In this document: piece by piece, positions 1 through 5,110 of the stretch
How positions within the stretch are numbered: position 1 is the stretch's first letter
Layout of the letters: every line of letters starts with the position of its first letter
DNA from: Thermomicrobiales bacterium
Lineage (GTDB): Bacteria > Chloroflexota > Chloroflexia > Thermomicrobiales > UBA6265
NCBI GenBank assembly: GCA_030446955.1
Contig: JAUJMG010000323.1
Coordinates: forward strand, 1-5,110
DNA length: 5,110 nt
Direction of reading: 5' to 3'
Notes under the pieces: model-generated
What the model was told of the DNA's origin: nothing
What the model saw: only the letters and a program-made list of their open reading frames with translations
Database searches by the model: none
Program-made: the position numbers and the translations under genes

Positions 1-1707
1 ATCGTCGCCACCGATCTGGACGGCAAGGTGACGCACTGGAACCGCCACGCGGAGACCCTCTACGGATTGCCGCGAGCGGAGGCCCTCGGGCGCCAGATCA
101 GTGACCTCGGGGTCAGGCCGCAGGAGAGCACGCTCGCCGAGGTGATCACGGAGGGGGCGGGAGCGAGAACGCGGTGGGAGGGCGAGCTCGCCTTCCAGCA
201 CCGGGACGGGGCGGTGATCCCGCTCCACGCCACCGCCGCGCCGATCCTCAACAGTCGGGGAGCGCCGGTCGGTCTGGTCCGGGTGGCGGTGGATATCACC
301 GAACGAAAGGCGATGGAGGCGCGCCTGGAGCACCAGGCCACCCACGACCCATTGACCGGTTTGCCGAATCGGACCATGTTCGCCTACCGCTTGCAGCACG
401 CCCTCGCCCAAGGACGAAGCCAGGACATCGTGGCGGTGCTGTTCCTGGATCTCGACGACTTCAAGATCGTCAACGATGGCCTCGGTCACGCTGCCGGCGA
501 TGCGCTCCTCGTGATGGTCGGCGAGAGGCTGCGCGGCGCCGTGCGCCCAGGCGACCTTGTCGCCCGCCTCGGGGGCGACGAGTTCACGGTGCTGCTCGAG
601 GGCTTGGCGAGCCCGGACGAGGCGATCGCTCACGCGCAGCGGCTCGTCGAGGAGTTGACGGCCCCGTTCGCTCTCCCCGGCCGCGAGGTCATGGTGACCG
701 TGAGTATCGGGATCGCCGTCGCGGGGGACGGCGGCTCCGGTGATCTGCTGCGCCGCGCCGACATCGCGATGTACGAGGCCAAACGCGACGGCAAGGCCCG
801 CTGGGCGCTGTTCGGCGGCGATGCCGAAACGCGGGCCGCGGAGCGGCTGCTTCTCGAGGGAGAGTTGCGCCGTGCCCTGGCCGAGGGCCAGTTGCGCGTC
901 GTCTACCAACCGATCATCGACCTGGCGACGGACCGGATCAACGAGGTCGAGGCCCTTGTCCGCTGGGAGCACCCGAGGCGAGGGCTCCTCCCGGCCGGCG
1001 AGTTCGTCCCGCTGGCAGAGGAGACGGGCCTGATCGTGCCGCTGGGGAAATGGGTGCTGGCCGAGGCCTGCGGCCAAGCCCGCGCCTGGCAGGACGGCAG
1101 GCCGTTGAGCGAGCGGATTGCGGTGGCAGTCAACTTCTCGGCGCGCCACTTCCGGGAACCGGGGCTGGTTGACAGCGTCGCGAGCCTCCTCAGCCAAATC
1201 GGCCTCGACCCAGGGTGCCTGAAGGTGGAGATCACTGAGCGAGTGGCGCTCGACGACGCGGAGGAAACGACGGCGGCGCTGCGGGGGTTGAAGGCGCTGG
1301 GAGTTGGTCTCGTTGTCGATGACTTCGGGACCGGCTATTCCGGCCTCAGCTCACTCAAGCGCACCCCGATCGATACCGTCAAGATCGACCAGGTGTTTGT
1401 GGCGGGGCTGGGTCACGGCAACGACGACGAGGCGATCGTGCACGCGGTCGTCGCGCTCGCCCGGGCTCTCGGGTTAGCAACCACGGCCGAGGGGGTCGAG
1501 ACGGCGGCACAGCTGGATCTGGTGCGTGCACTGGGCTGCGACCACGCGCAAGGGTACTACGTCGCCGGCCCACTGACGGCCGCAAAGGTGGAACCGCTGC
1601 TCGTTGCCGCTCCCCGGTCAAGTGACGGTGATTCGCACGATCACCGTGGCTCCACGTTCCCGGCCCATCCTCAACCGGCGGACACCGGGCTGAGGCGGCG
1701 CTCGTAG
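1..1707 (+). CDS. PAS-GGDEF-EAL cyclic-di-GMP synthase/phosphodiesterase, 5' truncated by the window edge
   Basis: Frame 1 is open from the first base, and a GTG at 28 lies inside a PAS fold (IVATDLDGKVTHWNRHAE), so the gene starts left of the window; 568 residues are visible. Numbering from base 1, a PAS domain with its PAC end (VDITERK) covers about residues 1-103. The GGDEF domain (about 107-265) begins HDPLTGLPNR at 115, has LDLDDFK, and has GGDEF at 191-195. RPGD at 182-185 lies five residues before GGDEF, the usual spacing of the c-di-GMP inhibitory I-site. The EAL domain (about 283-530) has EALVR at 317, VNFS (N378), EITE at 410, DDFGTGYSGLSSL at 440, K461, AEGVE (E497) and QGYY (Q517). 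All expected metal and catalytic residues are thus present. Known for the family: GGDEF makes c-di-GMP from two GTP and EAL cleaves it to pGpG. Inferred: PAS senses a ligand or redox state and sets the balance. Net activity cannot be read from sequence. A roughly 35-residue polar tail follows the EAL domain. Confidence 0.96.
   Translation: MVATDLDGKVTHWNRHAETLYGLPRAEALGRQISDLGVRPQESTLAEVITEGAGARTRWEGELAFQHRDGAVIPLHATAAPILNSRGAPVGLVRVAVDITERKAMEARLEHQATHDPLTGLPNRTMFAYRLQHALAQGRSQDIVAVLFLDLDDFKIVNDGLGHAAGDALLVMVGERLRGAVRPGDLVARLGGDEFTVLLEGLASPDEAIAHAQRLVEELTAPFALPGREVMVTVSIGIAVAGDGGSGDLLRRADIAMYEAKRDGKARWALFGGDAETRAAERLLLEGELRRALAEGQLRVVYQPIIDLATDRINEVEALVRWEHPRRGLLPAGEFVPLAEETGLIVPLGKWVLAEACGQARAWQDGRPLSERIAVAVNFSARHFREPGLVDSVASLLSQIGLDPGCLKVEITERVALDDAEETTAALRGLKALGVGLVVDDFGTGYSGLSSLKRTPIDTVKIDQVFVAGLGHGNDDEAIVHAVVALARALGLATTAEGVETAAQLDLVRALGCDHAQGYYVAGPLTAAKVEPLLVAAPRSSDGDSHDHRGSTFPAHPQPADTGLRRRS
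1625..1647. repeat. Perfect 8-bp inverted repeat in the 3' tail of the GGDEF-EAL gene
   Basis: ACGGTGAT at 1625-1632 and ATCACCGT at 1640-1647 are perfect reverse complements around a 7-base loop. The repeat lies in the unconserved coding tail after the EAL domain. No T-run follows, so it is not a classic intrinsic terminator. It could be a chance hairpin, a 3'-end mRNA structure, or a former terminator now inside the reading frame. Confidence 0.4.
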
Positions 1708-1725
1708 GTCTGCGTGAGCGTGGCT

Positions 1726-1740
1726 CATCTGCCGCAGATG
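1726..1740. repeat. Perfect palindrome 19 bases after the GGDEF-EAL stop codon
   Basis: CATCTGC and GCAGATG are exact reverse complements around a single C. GCC-TTCT-GGC at 1742-1751 forms a second small hairpin directly afterwards. The position just after a stop would suit a transcript end, but no T-tract follows. A one-base centre is also unusual for an RNA hairpin and more typical of a protein-binding dyad. The role is undecided. Confidence 0.4.
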
Positions 1741-2054
1741 GCCTTCTGGCAAGCGAGAACGCGATGCGTCCCCCGCGTCGCAGCCGACCTGCAGGCGAAG
1801 ATCCCTCCTCCAACTGATCCCGAGCGGGCCAGGGGCCCCGGACGCGGCCCACCCCGATGGGAAGCACTCGAATGGGCATTCGCGGTCGCTCTGCCGGTAG
1901 AGAGGCGGCTGAGATCGGGGAATTGGAGGGCTCCCCTGCGAAATCTCCGTCGCGGGCATACGCCCAACCCATCCCCCGTAGCCCAATCGCCCAAACAGTG
2001 GTTCTTGACCCGCCATGCCGACCCAGCTGCGGCAGTGTTCGCTCCGGGCCGTCG

Positions 2055-2080
2055 TCGCCAAAAGCTGTCACGTTTGGCGA
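2055..2080. promoter_or_regulatory. Operator-like 8-bp inverted repeat upstream of the surface-protein promoter
   Basis: TCGCCAAA (2055-2062) and TTTGGCGA (2073-2080) are perfect reverse complements separated by 10 bases, so half-site centres lie 18 bases apart. It sits about 47 bases before the proposed -35 box. GTTT-GGCG-AAAC at 2072-2083 and TCAC (2068-2071) with GTGA (2087-2090) add overlapping symmetry. No T-run follows on either strand, so a terminator is less likely than a regulator binding site. The regulator is unknown. Confidence 0.4.
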
Positions 2081-2126
2081 AACATTGTGAGAAAGACGGG
2101 CGTTATGGAGACAAGGTAAGCGGTGA

Positions 2127-2155
2127 TTGCTGAACGGCGGATCGGGCCGTATCAT
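2127..2155 (+). promoter_or_regulatory. Sigma70-like promoter for the surface-protein gene
   Basis: TTGCTG at 2127-2132 and TATCAT at 2150-2155 are separated by exactly 17 bases. The -10 matches TATAAT at five of six positions; the -35 keeps the TTG core. It lies in the most A+T-rich part of the gap. A start site near 2162 would give a leader of about 90 bases before the ATG at 2254. It was found by eye only. Confidence 0.5.
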
Positions 2156-2200
2156 CAAAGACAGCCCCGACCCCCGTCGCACCGCCCCGTACAGACAGAC

Positions 2201-2226
2201 GCCGAGAGGCGACCTGATCTCTCGGC
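2201..2226 (+). promoter_or_regulatory. Leader stem-loop before the surface-protein gene
   Basis: GCCGAGAG (2201-2208) pairs perfectly with CTCTCGGC (2219-2226) around a 10-base loop whose ends can add a G-U pair. It lies in the predicted 5' leader and ends 12 bases before the AGGAGG at 2239-2244, leaving that site single-stranded. A role in transcript stability or as a protein-binding leader element is possible. It matches no riboswitch class I know. Confidence 0.45.
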
Positions 2227-2253
2227 AGGCAGCGCGCGAGGAGGACCACGGCC

Positions 2254-3306
2254 ATGCGACTTTGGGCACGCTGGATTCGCTGGATTGCGGGGCTCACCCT
2301 GCTGTTGGCTCTGTCGGCGCTGGCGGTCCCGGCGCCGAGCGCAGGTGCGCAGGGGGGAGCCACACTAACGGTCCATCTCCGCATCTGCCCGGGCGGGTTC
2401 ACGGGGCCGGACTACTACGGCACCTGCCACGACACGCCGCCGGACGCCTCGTACGACTTCACCGTCAGCGGTCCCGAGACCGTGACCGCTCCCACGGACG
2501 CATCAGGCAACGTCACCTTTACCGGCCTCGATGCCGGCACCTACGACGTTCAGGGAGGCCCTCCGGGCGACTTCACCAACCTGAACGTCTACTGCGCCGA
2601 TGCGGATGACCTCTCGACGGCCGTTCCGTTCACCGACAAGGAGAGCTACATCTCCCTCACCCTCGCCGCCGGCGACAACGTCGTCTGCGATTGGTACATC
2701 ACGCCGGAACCTCAGGGCCCGATCAATCCCACCGAGCGCGCCTCGGTGAGCATCTACAAGACGACCTGCCCGGTCGGGTACGAGGGCGAGGACTACTTCG
2801 AGGATTGCTACGACAACCCGACCGAAGGTGTCACGTTCTTCCTGAGTGAGGCGGGTGCCGACGTCGGAGTGGCTTCCACTACCGACGCGGAGGGCTTCGC
2901 CGGCTTCGCGGATCTCGATGCCGGGACCTACGTCTTGGGCGAGGACATCCCCGGCGAGTTCAACGATTTCGTCGCCTACTGCTCCGCGGCCGGCGCGACG
3001 TTCCCCTTCGAGTACTCCACCGACGTCAACGGTATCGTGTTCGACCTGACCACCGCCGACGATGTCCGCTGCGACTTCTACAACATCCCGGTGGACCTCC
3101 GCGGCGAGACGCCCGCCCCGACAGCGGCTCCTACGGCCGCCCCGACCGCCGCCCCAACCGCGACAGCACGCCCGATCGTCAAGCTCCCCTCTACCGGTGC
3201 CGGCGCGCCGTCCGGCGACGGCGCCGGGCTGGTCGCCGTTGCCGCGATCCTCTCGGTCGTCGGCCTCGCTGTCATTGGCCTCAGCGTTCGGACCCGCGGT
3301 GCCTAG
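2254..3306 (+). CDS. Secreted two-domain SpaA/Cna-B-like surface protein with an LPSTG-type C-terminal anchor
   Basis: This 350-residue protein starts at an ATG with AGGAGG (2239-2244) nine bases upstream. Residues 1-32 form a signal peptide: basic start (MRLWARWIRW), hydrophobic core, and AGA at 30-32 for cleavage before Q33. Two tandem domains follow, about 36-152 and 162-279. Each has the prealbumin-like signature of TDxxGxxxFxxLDAGTY (LDAGTY at 92-97 and 221-226) and four cysteines: C45, C58, C114, C145 and C172, C185, C243, C273. Spacings of 13/56/31 and 13/58/30 suggest two conserved disulfides per domain. A Pro-Thr-Ala linker (about 287-304, PTAAPTAAPTAAPTATA) leads to LPSTG at 311-315, a hydrophobic helix at about 325-343 and a short basic end (RTRGA). 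This is a cell-wall sorting-signal layout, though no sortase gene is in the window. Plain membrane anchoring is the alternative. Ligand and function are unknown; adhesion or surface-layer roles are inference. Long gaps on both sides suggest a single-gene transcript. Confidence 0.92.
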   Translation: MRLWARWIRWIAGLTLLLALSALAVPAPSAGAQGGATLTVHLRICPGGFTGPDYYGTCHDTPPDASYDFTVSGPETVTAPTDASGNVTFTGLDAGTYDVQGGPPGDFTNLNVYCADADDLSTAVPFTDKESYISLTLAAGDNVVCDWYITPEPQGPINPTERASVSIYKTTCPVGYEGEDYFEDCYDNPTEGVTFFLSEAGADVGVASTTDAEGFAGFADLDAGTYVLGEDIPGEFNDFVAYCSAAGATFPFEYSTDVNGIVFDLTTADDVRCDFYNIPVDLRGETPAPTAAPTAAPTAAPTATARPIVKLPSTGAGAPSGDGAGLVAVAAILSVVGLAVIGLSVRTRGA

Positions 3307-3349
3307 CGGCCCTAACGCCGCCCAGTAACCAGGCTGCAACGCGCGAAAT

Positions 3350-3381
3350 GCGGCGCCCTCGGTTTGCACCGGGGGTGCCGC
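3350..3381 (+). terminator. Strong stem-loop after the surface-protein gene, probable terminator
   Basis: The arm 3350-3363 (GCGGCGCCCTCGGT) pairs with 3368-3381 (ACCGGGGGTGCCGC) over 14 continuous base pairs, two of them G-U, closed by a TTGC loop. It begins 44 bases after the stop codon. Flanking AACGCG (3339-3344) and CGCGTT (3382-3387) may extend the base. The following T-tract is weak, so termination may be inefficient or factor-assisted. Confidence 0.6.
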
Positions 3382-3527
3382 CGCGTTCGCGTTAAGGAGT
3401 TGGGCCTCACGAGCAGGATCGCCATCGTCGCCCCCGGCGGGTTGAGGCGACGGTGATCGCTCTGCCACCTCCGTCCGCCCTCGAAGGGCCACACGAGCCC
3501 CTGTCTCCTACCTTGTGTCCGATCGGG

Positions 3528-3533
3528 TAGACT
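3528..3533 (+). promoter_or_regulatory. Weak -10-like box for the BrkB-family gene
   Basis: TAGACT matches TATAAT at four of six positions and lies in the locally T-rich stretch 80 bases before the chosen start. At the usual 17-base spacing the upstream hexamer is CTCCTA, a poor -35. The call therefore rests on the -10 and its position, and is tentative. Confidence 0.22.
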
Positions 3534-3599
3534 CTTCTTTGCTCGTCCGCGATCCTGTTTTGAGCGCGGCATGCGGTATGCGTTGTTTTCAGCGCACCG

Positions 3600-3605
3600 A
3601 GGAGG
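3600..3605 (+). promoter_or_regulatory. Ribosome binding site deciding the BrkB-family start
   Basis: AGGAGG lies seven bases before the ATG at 3613. It would sit inside the coding region if translation began at the in-frame ATG at 3571, which favours the shorter protein. Confidence 0.75.
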
Positions 3606-3612
3606 AGCCGAC

Positions 3613-4638
3613 ATGGCCGTCCGCGAACTGGATCTCCATAGGGGCGCAATACTTCCCCCTCGCACTCGGCGGCGGCGGCTGGTCTCCAGCCGTGTCCGTC
3701 CTTCGCGCGTCCATGCCCATGTCCGGCAGCACGGTCGCCGGTACGCCATGGCGGTGCCTGCCTGGATGATTCGTGGATACCAGCACGTCAACGCGGCGGA
3801 CCTCGCCGCCGCGGTCGCCTTCAATGCACTGGTCGCGTTCGTGCCGACGGTCCTGCTCTTGATCTCCGTTGGTGGTCTCCTGCTCCAACGGGACCAAGTG
3901 CTGATTAATGTGATCTACTCAGTACTCTGGGCGCTGCCGCGCGATCAAGTCCAGCCAGCGCTGGAGACGGTCTTGAAGGCGCGGAACAACAGTGGCTGGT
4001 TCGCCATCCTTAGCCTTGTTGGCTTCGCCTGGATCGGCACGAACTTCGTCAGCTGCCTCGCGCGCAGTATGAATCGCATCTATGGCGTCCGGAACTGCGG
4101 CTTCGCCTGTGAGAAGCGGCGCGGATTCTTCGTGATCATCGCGTTCTCGGTCCTCTTTATCCTCGCGTCGATCGCCGCGATCCTGCCGTCGCTGTTCGTC
4201 GCCAAGGATCTGCCGTATTACTTCGAGACCTGGTTCTTAGCCGATGGCCGGATCCAAATCCTCGGCTACGGGGTCGCGATCATCTCGGCGATGGCGCTGT
4301 TTGCCGTGCTCTACCGCGTGGTGCCGAACGCCGGGCAGCACGCGGCCGACATCTGGCCCGGCACGCTAACGGCCGCTCTGCTCTTCGTGCTGTTGGCCCA
4401 GGTCTTCCCGATCTACCTGCGGATGGTTGGCAACTACAACCAGTACGGCCAGGCCTTTGGCTTCGTCACCCTGCTCGTGACCTGGTTCTACCTGCTCGCC
4501 CACGTCGTGCTCTTCGGCACCTACGTCAACGCCACCTACCAGCAGAACCGGCAGTGCCGGCGCGCCAGCAGCGCCGCCCGCATCATGACCAGGTCCCGGC
4601 GAGCGGCCCGGATGCTGCAGCGCAACCGGGCCGCCTAA
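3613..4638 (+). CDS. YihY/virulence factor BrkB family inner-membrane protein
   Basis: This 341-residue protein has the six-helix layout of the YihY/BrkB family (Pfam Virul_fac_BrkB). Approximate helices are 66-92, 128-150, 171-196, 215-236, 247-270 and 281-303. Family landmarks visible are AVAFNALVAFVPTVLLLISV in helix 1, RSMNRIYGV at 151-159, YRVVPNAG at 234-241, PGTLTAALLF at 249-258 and NYNQYGQAFGF at 274-284, ending near YVNATYQQ. The start at 3613 is chosen because AGGAGG at 3600-3605 lies seven bases upstream. An in-frame ATG at 3571 lacks such a site, and one at 3748 would remove the basic N-terminus. Residues 17-43 are very Arg-rich (RTRRRR), and the last 30 residues are also basic, so both ends probably face the cytoplasm. 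The family's function is not well settled. Names such as ribonuclease BN are historical misassignments, and a transport role is only suspected. It appears to be a stand-alone unit. Confidence 0.93.
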   Translation: MAVRELDLHRGAILPPRTRRRRLVSSRVRPSRVHAHVRQHGRRYAMAVPAWMIRGYQHVNAADLAAAVAFNALVAFVPTVLLLISVGGLLLQRDQVLINVIYSVLWALPRDQVQPALETVLKARNNSGWFAILSLVGFAWIGTNFVSCLARSMNRIYGVRNCGFACEKRRGFFVIIAFSVLFILASIAAILPSLFVAKDLPYYFETWFLADGRIQILGYGVAIISAMALFAVLYRVVPNAGQHAADIWPGTLTAALLFVLLAQVFPIYLRMVGNYNQYGQAFGFVTLLVTWFYLLAHVVLFGTYVNATYQQNRQCRRASSAARIMTRSRRAARMLQRNRAA

Positions 4639-4864
4639 CCCGAAGAGGCCTCACTGCGTGGTGGCCGTCCCGCCAACCAGTCTCACCGGTGATATGCCGT
4701 GCGCGCCGACTGTCTCCCACACCGAATCTGGTGGGTCGCTTGCTCCTCCGTGACCGCCCGTGCGCGGTCCGGAAGGACCTTCTTGCGCTGAGCAAGGGAA
4801 GTCCTCCCCGGGCATGGAGATGCCGAAGTCGGAGGGACGGACAAGCCCTCAGCCGGATTCGATA
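4639..4864. other. Non-coding gap between the converging BrkB-family and EthD-family genes
   Basis: The gap spans 226 bases. A 54-codon reverse-strand frame (ATG at 4813-4815) runs through it, but it has no recognisable domain, is Gly/Pro-rich and overlaps the hairpins, so it is not called a gene. Outside the hairpin cluster nothing specific is recognised. Confidence 0.5.
4766..4838. other. Cluster of hairpins between convergent genes, possible bidirectional terminator
   Basis: Three adjacent structures are seen. GGTCC-GGAA-GGACC at 4766-4779 is followed on the plus strand by TTCTT. CTTGC/GCAAG at 4782-4796 has a five-base loop. GTCCTCC (4801-4807) pairs with GGAGGGAC (4831-4838, one bulge) enclosing GGCAT-GGAG-ATGCC at 4811-4824. 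The genes on either side point toward each other, so transcripts from both must end here. The first hairpin with its short T-rich tail is the best terminator candidate for the plus strand. A small structured RNA cannot be excluded. Confidence 0.4.
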
Positions 4865-5110
4865 TCAGACGATGATGTGCTCCGTTGCGAAGAGGGAAGA
4901 GGTGGCCTCCACGTCCTGGAAGTTCACGGCGTCCCCGATGGCGGCGGCGAACTCCGGTCCCTCGACCGCCCGCCGGTAGGCCGCCTCGTCGTCGAACGAG
5001 AGTACGGCCACGCCCTCCACCGCCGCCTCGCCCTCCGGAGCGCCCGTCGCTGTGTAGCAGCGGTACGCGCGTACCCCAGGCACCTTCGCCGTCAGCGGCG
5101 TGTGCTCCTC
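4865..5110 (-). CDS. EthD-family dimeric alpha/beta-barrel protein, C-terminal part only
   Basis: On the reverse strand the frame is open from the right edge to a TGA at 4865-4867, giving 81 visible residues. The start lies beyond the window; a GTG at 5081-5083 is within the conserved EHTPLTAKVPGVRAYR segment and is not the true start. This segment resembles the HAPL..KLPGLRRY motif of the EthD family. The later VAVLSFDDEAAYRRAVEGPE and AVNFQDVEA match its helix-turn region and the NF-D-containing strand. Proteins of this family are usually about 100 residues and form small ferredoxin-like dimers. EthD itself is needed for ethyl tert-butyl ether degradation, but most homologues have no known reaction, so the substrate here is unknown. 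The missing N-terminus prevents a closer call. Confidence 0.8.
   Translation of the reverse strand, partial: EEHTPLTAKVPGVRAYRCYTATGAPEGEAAVEGVAVLSFDDEAAYRRAVEGPEFAAAIGDAVNFQDVEATSSLFATEHIIV

Larger units (their letters stand above)
1708..2253. other. 546-base non-coding stretch between the c-di-GMP gene and the surface-protein gene
   Basis: Open frames exist on both strands, as expected at this G+C content, but none has a ribosome binding site, a recognisable domain or a protein-like composition; they are rich in Arg, Pro and Gly. The right-hand part (about 2060-2160) is more A+T-rich and holds the promoter-like and operator-like elements listed separately. The left and middle part (1745-2050) contains only short G+C hairpins, such as GGGGA/TCCCC at 1917-1936. 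I recognise no gene, RNA or mobile-element remnant there. Confidence 0.6.
3307..3612. other. 306-base gap between the surface-protein and BrkB-family genes
   Basis: Besides the stem-loop at 3350-3381, a second hairpin pairs CATCGTCGCC (3423-3432) with GGCGACGGTG (3446-3455): ten pairs, one G-U, 13-base loop. Further right the sequence becomes more T-rich (about 3500-3590), as expected for a promoter zone. No credible gene was found on either strand; open frames here lack ribosome binding sites and recognisable domains. Confidence 0.55.

Noticed and set aside
2005..2010. TTGACC as a -35 box for the surface-protein gene
   Set aside because: At 17 bases downstream the hexamer is TGCGGC, not a -10; the TTGCTG/TATCAT pair is far better.
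1714..2133. 139-codon forward open frame after the c-di-GMP gene
   Set aside because: GTG start without a ribosome binding site, Arg/Pro-rich composition, no domain, and it runs through the dyad and operator-like repeats.
1379..2269. Long reverse-strand open frame of 296 codons, and shorter ones in the same area
   Set aside because: It overlaps the conserved EAL coding sequence and is low-complexity Arg/Pro/Ser sequence, typical of a high-GC antisense shadow.
3115..3170. Possible tandem DNA repeat encoding PTAAPTAAPTAA
   Set aside because: The codons differ between units, so it is a protein-level linker repeat and not a recent DNA tandem array.
2503..3492. 329-codon reverse-strand open frame
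   Set aside because: Antisense to the surface-protein gene, which has a signal peptide, repeats and anchor; the reverse product is Gly/Arg/Val-biased without motifs.
4654..4815. 54-codon reverse frame between the converging genes
   Set aside because: No recognisable domain, Gly/Pro-rich, overlaps hairpins, and no clear ribosome binding site.
1..5110. A defence system, CRISPR array or mobile element
   Set aside because: No regularly spaced repeats, transposase, integrase, nuclease or toxin-antitoxin signatures were seen; the four genes look like ordinary chromosomal genes.

Overview
This is a strongly G+C-rich bacterial window with three convincing forward genes and the tail of one reverse gene. 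Codon third positions are mostly G or C. No RNA gene, insertion sequence or CRISPR array was seen. The second gene has a signal peptide, prealbumin-like (SpaA/Cna-B-type) domains, a Pro-Thr-Ala linker and an LPSTG-plus-membrane tail. That style, with the general composition, suggests a Chloroflexota bacterium of the Thermomicrobia/Sphaerobacter kind; a high-GC actinobacterium is the main alternative. This placement is an inference, as no marker gene is present.

Layout: (1) 1-1707 (+), the 3' part of a PAS-GGDEF-EAL cyclic-di-GMP protein whose start lies left of the window; all visible catalytic motifs of both domains, and an RxxD inhibitory site, are intact. (2) 1708-2253, a 546-base non-coding stretch with a dyad just after the stop, an 8-bp inverted repeat at 2055-2080, a sigma70-like promoter at 2127-2155 and a leader hairpin at 2201-2226. 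(3) 2254-3306 (+), a secreted, probably surface-anchored protein with two tandem copies of a four-cysteine beta-sandwich-like domain. (4) 3307-3612, non-coding, with a strong stem-loop (probable terminator), a second hairpin and a weak promoter candidate. (5) 3613-4638 (+), a six-helix YihY/BrkB-family membrane protein; an AGGAGG site decides its start. (6) 4639-4864, a non-coding stretch between converging genes with several hairpins. (7) 4865-5110 (-), the C-terminal part of an EthD-family small protein that runs off the right edge.

The genes do not look like one operon. Each forward gene has a long upstream gap, and the surface-protein gene appears to carry its own promoter, leader and terminator. 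A shared theme of cell-surface biology (c-di-GMP signalling, surface protein, membrane protein) is possible, but the spacing argues for independent units. The item most worth following is the two-domain four-cysteine surface protein. I found no clear multi-gene novel system here.
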